Source of the DNA: Podaxis mareebaensis
Taxonomy: Eukaryota; Basidiomycota; Agaricomycetes; Agaricales; Agaricaceae
Length of the DNA stretch: 64,000 nucleotides
Assembly: GCA_018524725.1 (NCBI GenBank)
Contig: JAEUWP010000360.1
Coordinates: 310,001 to 374,000 of the forward strand
Direction of reading: 5' to 3'
In this document: piece by piece, positions 44,854 to 55,763 of the stretch
How the letters are laid out: the number at the start of each line of letters is the position of its first letter
Position numbering within the stretch: the stretch's first letter is position 1
The notes under the pieces: generated by a model
The model's database searches: none
Told to the model about the DNA's origin: nothing
What the model saw: the letters and a program-made list of their open reading frames with translations, nothing else
Position numbers and translations under genes: made by a program

Positions 44854-47800
44854 CTATGACGACCCATACTTGTGTCTGAAATACGCAGGTGGGAGCGTAC
44901 TAAGCACATCAACCAACGGTCGTTCAACCACCACAAGCTCCCCATCACCGAGGAAATCGACATGGAGGATAGGTCGGTAATGCGTCACCAGTTTACTCCA
45001 AGAATTCGTCAAACTCTCTTCTCCTAGCGTCGCGTCGTTAACCTGCGTATCAGCTTGTTCCTGCTGAGCCGCCTGCGCGCGTCTCCGCTTTTTACTTGTC
45101 TTCGAGTTGCTGCTCGTCGTGGATAACGACAAAGGAAGCTTAAGCAACCAATTCGCACCCCACAACAACGCATACCGCGACTTCTCAGTGGTAACCCCCT
45201 CTTTCTCAGTATCCATCGCATCGGATGCGGCCAACGATGTTGAAGGAGGAGGGAAACTGATGCCAAGTATGGAATCGTGTAGCCCTGCGAGACGTCTCGC
45301 GATAAATGAAGCAGAGGGCGACGAGAATGAGAGGTCTTTGCTCCATGCTGGGAATTGGCGGGCCTCGACGTCGTAAACTTGGAGGGTGTTGTCTGGGAAG
45401 GCGAGGAAGAGGATGCTGGGATTTGTTGGCGAGAAGTTGAAGCAGGAGACGGGGAGGGGGAATGTGGGTAGGAGGCCGTGGTGCTGTCAAGACAGTACGT
45501 TGATTAGTTTAGTGTCAATGCATGGAGAGAAGGGAATTAACGTACGGAGATAGAGTCCAGGTTGAATATATGCGTATGTCGTTGATCGTCGGATGTCGCT
45601 AGCCATTGGCCATCTGGACTGATAGCGATTCGGAGCACGCAGGGTATAATATCTGCAATGGGATTTTTGTCGTCGTCATCACTGTCTTCCGCCCCATTCG
45701 TGTCTTCTTCGCTGCCGTTTGCGTGTCCTTCCACATCTTCCATTTCAACGTCCTCCCCTTCGTGCAAGTTTTTCCCGTTCGTCAAGATCCCGTTTGGCTG
45801 TGGCTTGCGCTTGAGGGATTTGATTACTCGATCTCCGACTACGGTTTCTTTCAACCTGTGGTGCTCGAATCGTCGGAGCAGTCGGTGTTGGCCGCTTGTA
45901 AGATCAAATATGAGAATGTATGACGTTTGAGCGGTCGAGAGGGTGAGTTTCGATGAATCCGGTGTAAACCGAAGTGCAACAGCGCCCAGACTGGTGTTTG
46001 AAGAGGCATTTGGAATACTGGACTGGACAAGAGCGGGGAAGTCTTTCACGCGTTTGACAGAAAACTGGTCCTGGTCCTGAAAAAAATGTCAAGTAAGTGT
46101 ATACGGCGGCGGAACGGGGAACACATACATCAATACGCAGTGAAAACAGCTTCGCCTCATACATATCTGACACTGCAAGCCACCTTCCATCTTCAGAAAT
46201 CTCGCCTGCAACTAGATTGCTTGTTACGTTCAGCTCCATCTCCAGCACCTTCTCCCAGCCGCCACTCCAAGGTTCAACCTCACCTTCCTGCGGCTCCTCG
46301 GTTACTTCCTCTTCAGGTCTCTTTAGGATCCTCCAGACACTCAACCCAGCCTCCCTCAAACACAGCACTAACCTCTTGTTTCTCGAGACATGGATAGTAT
46401 TGCCGACTGTATATGCCATTCTACGGTGGTACGCATCACCAAACGTGGCTTCCGTGCTTGTCACCAAGGGGTTGATGACTTTTGTTACTGTGCTTTCTGG
46501 GAGAGCTGCTGGGCTGAGAACGACAGACATGTCGAGTCCACCAGAGACGAGAATAGGTGCCATATCCAGTGGGTATGTACGTTTGTAGTTTGCTGGGAGA
46601 GGCATGTATGGAGGCCAAGAAGCAAGTGCGCGGACGTCGTGAGAATGCATCCTCCGGGAAGCAGTCTGCGCCCAACGGAAGGCCGTAGGAGATGTCGAGG
46701 AGTTTGTTTTGACAAGCGAGAACTGCACAGTTTTTTGGTCTACACCGGATGTATAGACTGCCTTGCCTTCTGGGTTGATCGTGAGAGCGAGAACGTCGGC
46801 ACCATGGGCTGGGAATGAGTGTAGCTGTGTGCATGTCCGTGAATCCCAGAATTTTACATGTCCAAGGGAATCTCCTGAGACGATGGTACCATCACTGTGG
46901 TCGAAGTTATTAGCGTGCCACTCAGCCATGAATAGAATGGTCTGTTAGCTACCCCAAGACACCCACTGCCCAAACTAGTGTTCGTTCACCCCGGATTTTG
47001 TCAACGGCCATACGTTCAAGCGCTCGGCCAGTTTGAATATCCCATTTTCGTAGGCTACTGTCCGAACAGCCGGTCACTAGCCACGAGTCCTTCCAATCAT
47101 CCTCGTCATCATAGGAATCACTGTCAGATGAATCGTCTGGAAGTTGAGATTTTGATTGCGTTTGACGGGGCACGGACGGTCCCCAAGCAATACTAAGCAT
47201 CCGACATTTCACCCGATCAAAGCGACGATAGTGTGTGAGAGTATCGTTGGCCACTGATAACAGGCGGACTGTGCCATCTTCGCAGCCCAATGCGAGGAAT
47301 GTGGATGCCGGGTTGGCTGCGACACACCATATTGCACCACCCTGAGAGCTGATTGTCCGCTGGTAACTGCATGAACTCAACGACCAACTGGTAAAGTATA
47401 TGGTTACATACCTTTACGCAGGAACGTTCCAGATTCCATTCCAACAGCTCACTTCCCCCTCCCGAACTGAACAACCGTAGGTCTGGTATTGTAGGAACAT
47501 CATCGACGTCGAAATCGTCAGGATGACGGATAATGAATGTCAGAGAGTCGACTTTAGAAGGGTATGGACCTGGCATTGTCTGCAGGAATTACTATCAACA
47601 GTCCGGTTCAACTAAACATTACCACTCACTTTCCTGACTACCCAGGCCTGTGAACATTGCACACCCTGCTCAGAACCCGCCCACTCGCACAAGTCAACAT
47701 TTCCATTCGCATGCCCAACCGCCAAGGTCCCATATCGCAACGGCTGCTTCCCCGATGTCTTTCTCCTCTTCCGCTTCACCGAAGGCAATGGCAGCGGCGG

Positions 47801-47902
47801 AAACGCGAGCGCAGTGATCGCAGAAGGTGCATAATCGACAAAACGACACCGATGAACAGCAAGCGTCGTAGATTTGTGCTCTTTCCGTCTATCTGGAAGC
47901 AT
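44854..47902 (-). CDS. UTP4: Utp4/Cirhin WD40 protein of the small-subunit processome
   Basis: WD-repeat protein of the t-UTP (UtpA) subcomplex, which binds nascent pre-rRNA in the nucleolus. It starts MLPDRRKEHKSTTLAVHRCR, with FVDYAPSAITALAF matching the family start. Repeats include YGTLAVGHANGNVDLCEWAG, FSSGGGSELLEWNLE, GGAIWCVAANPASTFLALGC, SWLVTGCSDSSLRKWDIQTG, DGTIVSGDSLGHVKFWDSRT and VAGEISEDGRWLAVSDMYEA. An acidic insertion (SSDSDSYDDEDDWKDS) breaks one repeat. The C-terminal ending, GELVVVERPLVDVLSTLPPA, matches the conserved Utp4 end. The gene has many introns, and not all are placed. Its start is 209 bp from the divergent TIM10 start, so the two share a promoter region. The stop is at 44854-44856. 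Confidence 0.92.
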
Positions 47903-48111
47903 TATGCCAGCAATCTGGGCTGGATTTTTAGAGTAATATCTAAGGAGGATGTCAGAAATGCGCGCTTTCCAAAACTTTTTTTCGGCAATCACATCAAGAA
48001 AACGTGACCTGGATTCTTCGGTTATTCACGCGTCCGTTCGTAATGTCGTCTCCAAAACTCTCTCTCTCTCCTCCCCTTTCCCTCCCGTCCTCCCATTTCT
48101 ATCTTATCATA
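47903..48111. promoter_or_regulatory. Bidirectional promoter, UTP4 and TIM10
   Basis: 209 bp between divergent starts. Contains T-rich and CT-rich runs near the TIM10 side (about 48058-48100), which fit its leader. No clear TATA box was placed. Confidence 0.6.
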
Positions 48112-48531
48112 ATGTCTTTTCTCGGTGGTGGACGAGGCGCTGCACCCGCGGGTGGTGTCAATGCGGACAAAATCGAAATGGCCATCACAGAGTATGCCAA
48201 GCGTCTCATCATTCCCACTTAGACGCACAACTGAATTTTTCGCCTTGTCTTTTAGGCTGGACACAGTCACCGACTTCTTTAACCGTATGGTCCAGTACGT
48301 AAAATTCTCGAAATGTGCTGGCTTTTGCTCAAGACATTTCACAGGTCATGTCATGCTAAATGTATCAGCCCTCGGTATGCGGACGGAGACCTCAACAAGG
48401 GGGAGAGCGTCTGCATAGACCGCTGTGTTGCCAAATTCAACGAGGTGCAGAAGAAGGTTGGGGAGAAGCTACAAAGTAGAGGTCAAGCCAATGCTGGCGC
48501 CGGTGCCACTAGCGGGTTCGGAACATTCTGA
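48112..48531 (+). CDS. TIM10: Mitochondrial small Tim chaperone Tim10
   Basis: Intermembrane-space chaperone that, with Tim9, carries membrane proteins to the TIM22 complex. Exons 48112-48191, 48256-48294 and 48345-48531 (306 nt, 101 residues). The twin CX3C motif is intact: CHAKC and CIDRC, with the family spacing (ISPRYADGDLNKGESV between). The N-terminal helix is VNADKIEMAITELDTVTDFF and the C-terminal part FNEVQKKVGEKLQSRGQAN. There is no presequence, as expected. The N-terminus is Gly/Ala-rich (FLGGGRGAAPAGG). Tim10 is favoured over Tim9 by the CHAKC-type first motif and by its length. Confidence 0.93.
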
Positions 48532-49076
48532 GCATAAACAACCTGCCGGATGTTGTGGGGTGTTACAGGCAACGTATGGTGACCGTCGCAACCATAGAGC
48601 GCAAGATAGAGGGCGGCTGAAGTGGCTTGTTGGCTGTGTATGCGAGTTACTTGAGGATACGATATTTTGGCCGATTAATGCTCCTATTGATATTTAATGA
48701 TGCTGGACCATTGTCCTGCACTCCACTCTGACCTCGTGCATGAGATAGCAAGCATGTATTGACAAATCAAGTAACTACAATATATGAAGGCAAGTACAAT
48801 CTAGGCACAAAGTACAGTCTACGGATGAAACAAGCGTCTAACGAATATCCAGTTCTAAGTAAAAAAGCAGCCGTTGACAGTCTAAGGATTTACGAGAATG
48901 TCTATAATCTACGTTCTGGAAGATTAACATATTTCTAGGCCGTGGGTGAAGTTTGATAGCCCATATCAAACAATGTCCCCACGCGGGTTATGAGTGTAAG
49001 ATCAAGAAGATGAAAGAAAGTCTAGGGAATTCGTTAAAGAATGGGTATCAGGAGCAGATATGAAAGAGCGTGAGGA
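48532..49076. other. Convergent 3' flanks of TIM10 and MFS transporter B
   Basis: No gene seen. Sequence is AT-richer than the flanks, as expected for 3' untranslated and spacer DNA. Confidence 0.55.
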
Positions 49077-51785
49077 TTAAACGAGGGTAGATTTGATCGG
49101 AATTCGAGAGGGGAATAAGCCCCAGAGCACAGCAAGTGTTGCTGCGAGGGGAACGGTAACGAACGTAAAGGCGGAAACCCCTTTGAAGCTGAGCACGGTT
49201 CCCGCGACGAGTGGGAATATGGCTGCGCGGAAGCGGGTCAGATTAGGAACTCGTAAATCCATTCAGCAAAGACACATACCACCACCGAGACTGGCAAATG
49301 CATTACTGAAAATGGCAATAACGGATTAGAGCCGGAACCTTTTGGAAAAGGTGAAGCTTCACTTACATCAATGCCATTACGACCATATGCAACTCATTCG
49401 GGAGAATGTCATTTGCCATCGCCAAAGCTGCAGGAAAAATCGGCCCGTAGAAAAACCCAATGAAGGCCGCTGCGATGGAGTTCTGAACGTGTGACTTGAC
49501 CACCCAGACGAGGATCTGCAAGGTCAATCCAAGAACTAGATTGTCCAGAGATGTCAATACAATGACGTTATCGGATGATAAGGACTTGACGTACGACTGG
49601 AGAACAGGAAGAGTAAACATCAGAAAAGGGGCCCTCGGAATGAAGTAAAGACACTCACATGCAGAGATGAACAGCATGCTTCCTCTGCGTAAAGGAAAGG
49701 CTGAGCCCCAGTGAGGAACGTCCTAAAATCTCATTGCCAGAAAGTGCTAGAACTTACAATCTGTTGCAGTAGCCCCAGGCAAATCGTCCAAGACTGATGC
49801 CTCCCCAGAACCCTGAGGTAACATAGCCGACAGTCTTCGGGTTCGCGTTCTATCGTACAGAAGTTCTCAGTTTCGATTCTCTATGGTGTCCAAAGTTATC
49901 CTTGGAACTGACCTTAGCACCGAGCAGATAAGTGACCATCTAGATTTCATTGGTCAGATTCTCCTGATCCTGATCCCAAACGGAAACCGACGTACGAAGC
50001 CTTGGGTGGTAGTTTCACTATGGAGGCGTTGACATGTCAGCCAATGAATCACAGAATCTAGGAACCGTGAAGCTCACCTTCCGCAATAGAGGAGTGCAAA
50101 AACGGAGAAGGCCCATTGGTACGGCAAACATAGTGCCACCTTAAGAGCTAGAATGATTGGGTAGAGTAAGAAGCAGACCACGAGGAAAAATACCCTCATC
50201 ATCGTAGAGCATTAGTACTTACTGTTCTTTTTGCCACTCTCCGCCTCTTCCAATTCTAGCTTCGAAACCGACGAAGTCGGGCTAATAACCGATAGTGAAA
50301 ACTTCTCAGACTTCAAACCGTCGTTTGTAGCGCCACCAGCTCCAAGTCTCATCCTGGCCTCGTTCAGCGCTCCTTGATGATCTTTTGTGAACTCTGCGAA
50401 GGTAGGCTTGAACGTAACCGCCAGGAGCATGATGTTCAATGCGGACAAAACGAGGGAACCATAGTAAAAGTGGAACCAGGGAACACCAGTGGCAATGATG
50501 GACTGACAGACGAAAGGAGAAGACACACTCCCAAAACCTAGAGCATACATTGATTCCCGGGAAGTAAAATCCAGGAACAAAGCGAGGACTTACTGGAAAG
50601 TCCATAAGCATAACCTAACGCTTGTTTCGGACCAGAGGCGAAATAGGCGTTCCTTTGAGGTAATCTGAGTAAAACGTCATGGGCGGCTAAAAGTCAAAGA
50701 CCACCTACAAAGGTGCTGAAATTAACCCCTTATCAGTACCCCTGAAAACGGAACTAGATAAGGTTGCCCACGTACCAGTTAATAAAGCGCGAGAAAACGC
50801 GGCCATGGCGTAGGCCACGAACATGACGGGGAAACCGCCTCGAGAACCCATCATGATAAAGTAGAATGCGTGCAATGTGCTTGCGATTAGCAATGCCAGG
50901 TGACGTGCTTGAGAAGCTGAATAACCGAAGGTAGATGTGTTCTTGTTGAAAATGATTAGGGTGTGAGGTATGATACTCTTCTTTGATGATTCCAGGTTAA
51001 AACGGCCGAGCTGCTTTAAAATGATCTCGACGAGAAACGTGCCAATGAAAAATCTTCAAAGGATAGAACAGTGAGCATATGCGCAAGGAAAGAATTGTGG
51101 CGCTCACCCGCAAGTGGTACCGGCCCACAGCAGCGAAGAAGTCATAGTAGTAAGGTTAAACTCCGTAACAAGATCTATGGAGCACTGTCAGACCCGTGAG
51201 TTCGATGCGCATGGAATGGACACTTACAGGGCATGACAGTTCCGGTAACTACCAAGAAGATCGTCGTACTGAGCACTCTGTGAAAAGGAGATTCTACGAC
51301 GTACCTCCATCGGCCCAGCCAGTGACAAAGCAAGCAAAGTAGCCACTTGCCAGACGCCATTTCATGGAATCGAAGGAGAATCGGGAGGGACCAGGTTCTT
51401 CGGGCTCGGGAGAAGGAGCGCGGCTATTGTACGCCGTAGGGGGCGCACTCGATGGAGGAGAAATGGAATCGTAAAGGCTGAAATTGGGCAGCGTGTAATT
51501 ATGGCGAGGGAGCGTGGTCACAGTTGTGCATTCCTGCACACGGGCGTGGGACATAGGTGTTAGGGATGGCGAGGTTGGCGGCGAGCATCCAGCGGCGGGT
51601 GATAAGATGCCAAAGCCATGATCTCCTCGAGGTTCTCTGACAATAACGTTGTCGTCGAGGAGGCCGAGTTCGTCTCCGGACATCGCTCTGGAGAATGAGC
51701 TATGCACATGGACAGAACGTCGGCGAGCCGTAAGAGTGCATTGGGAGGCATCAACTACTATAGGGGACTGGGCAGCGGAAGCCAT
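49077..51785 (-). CDS. MFS transporter B (Bsc6-like, paralogue of transporter A)
   Basis: Same family and architecture as the transporter at 33417-36093. The N-terminal cytosolic region starts MASAAQSPIVVDASQ and ends FDSMKWRLASGYFACFVTGW. Shared landmarks are LHAFYFIMMGSRGGFPVMFV with AYAMAAFSRALLTGTW, the central VPWFHFYYGSLVLSALNIML, a charged loop (EARMRLGAGGATNDGLKSEK), GYVTSGFWGG-type sequence near 49800, and FFYGPIFPAALAMANDILPN. The C-terminus is LWGLFPSRIPIKSTLV against FFPSRAPVATR in A. The frame is open upstream from a GTG only, so the ATG at 51785 is used. The substrate is unknown. Two diverged copies 13 kb apart on the same strand suggest an old local duplication. Confidence 0.87.
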
Positions 51786-53228
51786 GGATGCAACCAAAGA
51801 AGAGTGGATGGTCACAGAGGATTCGCAATCCACCAGAATTTATTCGGGCCAGCCAAGGGCGCGTGAATGATAGCACGATAATTTCCGGGGGGTTAAGGGC
51901 ATTGAGCCGCTATCTGTGAGCTATCTGACGTTGGAGCGCGTTTGAGTTTTTGGTTCAGCATTACACAACGTGAAGGCCAGATATGATAACGCGCTGTCTT
52001 GTAACCGCAGGGCCACACAGGAATGAATTGACCGCGCAATTTTAGTTCGGATTGCGGCTCGGTAGGTTTGCGTACACAATTCAGTTAATTGTCGGTTTGA
52101 ATGGCCAAAATGGGTGAGCGGGAAGGCGGAAGACATCGGAAATTAGGCATTGTTTCACCTTCCAGGGTGCCTGTTGAACCACACGTTGAATGCGCCCAAT
52201 CCTCATTGGACGATATCGTCGACGATACGAAGTGTAGCCAAGCTTTTACTCCAGCCCTGGACACAAAATTCACCCATAGACGTAAAAGACACATTGCTAT
52301 CCACGTGCGTGGTGAAATCTCCGGGAAATTTCGCATTAGGATCGCTCCGAGTTTCTCAATAGGAAAGGACGCGAAGACTCGCCGTCGTTCTGGCGGGGGC
52401 AAAGGGTTGGAGAGCTCCACTTCAAGGAATTAGAAGTCGAATCAATACGGAGGAGCAGAATTTTGAGTGAATCTGAACAACAGCCGCCGGCAATTGGCAT
52501 AGTGGGTGGGCTTGGTGGGTGATGCAAAAATAGCACAGGGTCGGAAATTGCGATCAGTCTAAATACCGATCAGTAGTCGAACTTCATTCTGAATTACAGA
52601 CAGATTTTTTTTCTCGCCCTTTTCCCGCAGAGTGTCGTTCCCTGGCAGTGCCTTGTCGGAAAGTGCGTAAGAGATATGCGAGAATTGGTAACATATTGGT
52701 TCCGCACATGCTGAAAATAATTGTCATAGCATCGATGCGAGGAATTGGATAATATTGCGATGTAATTTCGGTCTTCGAACTTTCAGGGTTGAAAGAACCG
52801 TTTGATCAAGGGAATATACAGACATAGTCTCTCGGGCGTGCAAGCATAAATGCCGACCCTTCCCTCATCCGCATCCGCAGAAGAGAAGTCAGCCAGCAAA
52901 GCACCAATACCTTGCTGAGCCACACGTTCCACAAACATTTCAAATGACATAAAGTGGCGGGATGTAGAAAGCTTGTCTAACTTTTGAGATAGACAGTCAG
53001 GCTTTCGCCTTACGGTACTTTCTCAAAGGGATCTGAGCAACGCCAGTCGCCAATCGAGTAAGGAAGAACCTCGAAACCCTAGCAAACCGTCTGGCATGGC
53101 TCGTATCCATGTCAATCTTATGGCGATTCTTATGATACCGGAAAAATATGATCCCTGTTGATATTATCGGAATTAAGGACAACACGTAGAAATTCGCCAG
53201 TGAGGCGATCCCAGGCGGCACCGCTGGG
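51786..53228. other. Intergenic interval, about 1.4 kb
   Basis: Holds the MFS-B promoter and the 3' flank of the 4F5/zinc-finger gene. ORFs at 52085-52433 on both strands lack any domain-like pattern. A frame at 52997-53425 (minus) overlaps the true gene in another phase and is a shadow. Confidence 0.5.
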
Positions 53229-53633
53229 CTATTTGCCATAGTTTGGGAAACACTCGGCCATCGTCTTGTTGTGCTTGTTTTGAGAGTGCTCCTCCAAACT
53301 GACGACGTGTGAGTCTGATCTGATAGGAGTGAAAACGAACTCCGAAACGCCTTACGCTGGTGCACGTGTAGTGACAAGCTTAAGTGGATGTTAATACATC
53401 GGATTGCAGATGGATAACCACACATGACAACTTACGAATGCCTGCCTGCAAACAGAGCAAACGATGGATTTGGCAGCTTCGTTGACCTTGGATTGACTCT
53501 TAGCCCCCTTTGGTTCATTCTTATGAGCATTGCGTTCGCGTTTTTGCGCAGCCTTAGCACCCTGTGCATCGAATACCATTGAGTCAACTTGATTGCAAGG
53601 CAAGGGCTGGGAGATCTGGCGTACGTTCCCCAT
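53229..53633 (-). CDS. Small 4F5-like / zf-met2 zinc-finger protein
   Basis: Conserved eukaryotic protein of 75 residues with a basic 4F5-like N-terminus and one C2H2 finger; its function is not established. Four exons: 53625-53633 (9 nt, MGN), 53436-53561, 53356-53378 (23 nt) and 53229-53298 (228 nt in all). The spliced protein reads MGNGAKAAQKRERNAHKNEP and KGAKSQSKVNEAAKS. The finger follows (IVCSVCRQAFLVTTRAPALE then EHSQNKHNKTMAECFPNYGK), with Cys, Cys, His, His as ligands. The TTRAPAL stretch comes from the 23-nt exon, and without it the frame is lost. The start codon is set by the 9-nt exon ending in a GTACGC donor. The gene is divergent from threonine aldolase (260 bp between starts). 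Confidence 0.88.
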
Positions 53634-53892
53634 AATGAATTAGTAGCGACACAGGATCAAAATAGAAGAAGTGTAAAAGATGAAAAGAAAAATCCCAGAA
53701 AGTGAAAGATGGTATATGAGTAGGAGAAACGAGGCAGCTATGTAGCCCAAAATTGAACCTGATTTGCAGGCTTTCGAGGGGTGCTTACGTAAGCAATGTA
53801 CCTCAGGCCCGATAGTGTGTAATCGCATTTGACGCGGTTAGGGACCATTTCAAAAATATGACTCTATCCCGGAACATGGAGAACATACCCAC
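53634..53892. promoter_or_regulatory. Bidirectional promoter, 4F5-like gene and threonine aldolase
   Basis: 259 bp between divergent starts. No classical TATA box was placed. The side next to the aldolase is AT-rich and then CT-rich. Confidence 0.45.
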
Positions 53893-55630
53893 ATGGTGCG
53901 TTCTCTGCGAATTTTTCTCTCACAAGTCCCGTCCGTCCGCCCTCACCCTCTCCCAGTTTGTCTGCGCCCGAGAAGAACAATGTCTACCGATGTCCCTCCA
54001 GCTGTCCAGCAGATCATAGACGAGGCCAAGATTGACGTTCTTTCTAAAACCCATGCCTTGGACAATGCTTTGAAACGAAAAGAAATTAGTCGTACTTTTA
54101 TCTGTATGTAATATTTCCGTCACTGGTCGGATTATACTAAGTCATACTCTTCTTTTGCAGCTGACACAGTGACTGGTATTGTTTTGTTGTCCGCAAAAGC
54201 ATGAACGGGGAAGATTCATGCGGAATATTTTGTAGTGCCCACCGAGGAAATGTACGCTTATGCGATGCGTGCAACGCTGGGTGATGATGTTTATTCTGAG
54301 CCGTCCACTGCGTAAGTCGATCAGCTAAGAACAAAGGCTAGGCTGAATTCCAGATTTCTAGTGCGTTAGAAGCGCATGTTGCACGACTTGTTGGAAAAGA
54401 GGCTGCTTTGTTCATGCCATCTGGGACGCAGTCGAACCAAATTGCGTTGAGAACGCACCTCAAGCAACCTCCTTATTCCGTCGTCTGTGATAAGCGAGGC
54501 CACATTTTCAAGTTTGTGGTCCCCCTTGTCCAACAAACGAGCCAGGATTAATATTCCTCAGGTATGAAGCAGGGGGGGCGGCGTTCCATTCCGGTGCCCA
54601 TCTTGTTCCGATAGCGCCTACGAACAGTACATTAGTCTCGCACTTTAAGAATAACTCAGACACCTGACAAATTTTTCCGCAGAACACCACCTGACATTGG
54701 AGGAAATCCAAGAGAACGTTATTCTTGGAACGGATGTCCATATGTGAGTATTTCTCCATGTATGCTGCCGTGAATACCTGTTGACACTTCCTAGCGCGCC
54801 AACTGAGGTCGTTGCTTTGGAGAACACTTTGAACGGGACCATCTTCCCCCAAGATGAGATCATTAAGATCTGCGACTATGCCCACTCTTTGGGTATGAAG
54901 ACCCATTTAGATGGTGCTCGTATCTGGCATGTTGCTGTCGAAACGGGGAAAGGTATTAAAGAACTCTGCGAACCGTTTGATTCGGTTAGTGTATGCTTCA
55001 GTAAAGGATTAGGTTAGTCAATTTGGTCGAATTATGTGACCTTCAGAGACTGACGCTAATGGCCTCAGGTGCCCCTGTTGGGTCGTGCCTTGTTGGCACT
55101 AAGGAGTTCATCACCAAGGCCCGTTGGTTCAGGAAAATCTTTGGCGGTGGCATGAGGCAAACTGGTATCCTTGCCGCGTCTGCAGCCTACGCTCTAACCC
55201 ACAACTTCCCGCAACTCCCTCGAGTTCATGCACTCGCCAAGAAACTTGAGTATGGCCTTGAGGAGCTTGGCGCCATTATCTTGAGCAGAGCGGAGACCTG
55301 CATGGTGAGGCCTTCTCCGTTGCATTTCACAATTATGTGGGCCTGAGTCTATTGGCATGACAGCTTTTCTACGATCCCACATCTCTCGGAATCAATTTTG
55401 ATGAGATAGCGGAACGTGCTGCTGCTTTGCCGGAACCGCTGGTTCTTGGTGGATCTCGCTTGGTTGTCCATATCCAGACTTCTGAGGAAGCTGTCGACGA
55501 TTTCCTTTCGCTCATCCGCCAACTCACAGAGGAGAAGAAGGCGGAGGGTTGGGTCCGACCTACGAACGGCCACGCGGTCTCCGCGTTCAAAGATGTTTAC
55601 GTTCGCCGACAGGTTAAGATGACCAAGTAG
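53893..55630 (+). CDS. L-threonine / L-allo-threonine aldolase, PLP-dependent
   Basis: Splits L-threonine or L-allo-threonine into glycine and acetaldehyde; the yeast enzyme is Gly1. From the ATG at 53980 the exons are 53980-54103, 54161-54175, 54236-54311, 54362-54511, 54562-54626, 54683-54743, 54795-55012, 55069-55304 and 55364-55630 (1212 nt, 403 residues). The 15-nt exon rebuilds SDTVT, the conserved substrate/phosphate-site segment. Other landmarks are VPTEEMYAYAMRATLGDDVY, FMPSGTQSNQIALRTH, LDGARIWHVAVETGKG, the PLP lysine in CFSKGLGAPVGS, and GGGMRQTGILAASAAYAL. An in-frame ATG at 53893 adds 29 residues (MVRSLRIFLSQVPSVRPHPL, then PVCLRPRRT) that look like a mitochondrial presequence. 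Both starts may be used. Confidence 0.93.
54161..54175 (+). other. 15-nt micro-exon of threonine aldolase
   Basis: CTGACACAGTGACTG lies between acceptor TTTTGCAG and donor GTATTG. It codes most of Ser-Asp-Thr-Val-Thr, which is conserved in the family (RSDTVT). Flanking introns are 57 and 60 nt. Skipping it would keep frame but remove the motif. Confidence 0.85.
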
Positions 55631-55763
55631 TGGTATCCCATTGTTAGATGCGTTTGTTAACGAATTACAATTATAAACTGTATATGCGACGTGCAATGCA
55701 TTATAGAGTGTCCCAGAGAAACAGCCGCTAGGAAGGATACGGCTAGCGCTGCTTGAAAGGGGA

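Noticed and set aside
52997..53425. 142-codon minus-strand frame next to the 4F5 gene
   Set aside because: It runs across the real small gene in another phase; the spliced 4F5/zinc-finger product explains the locus.
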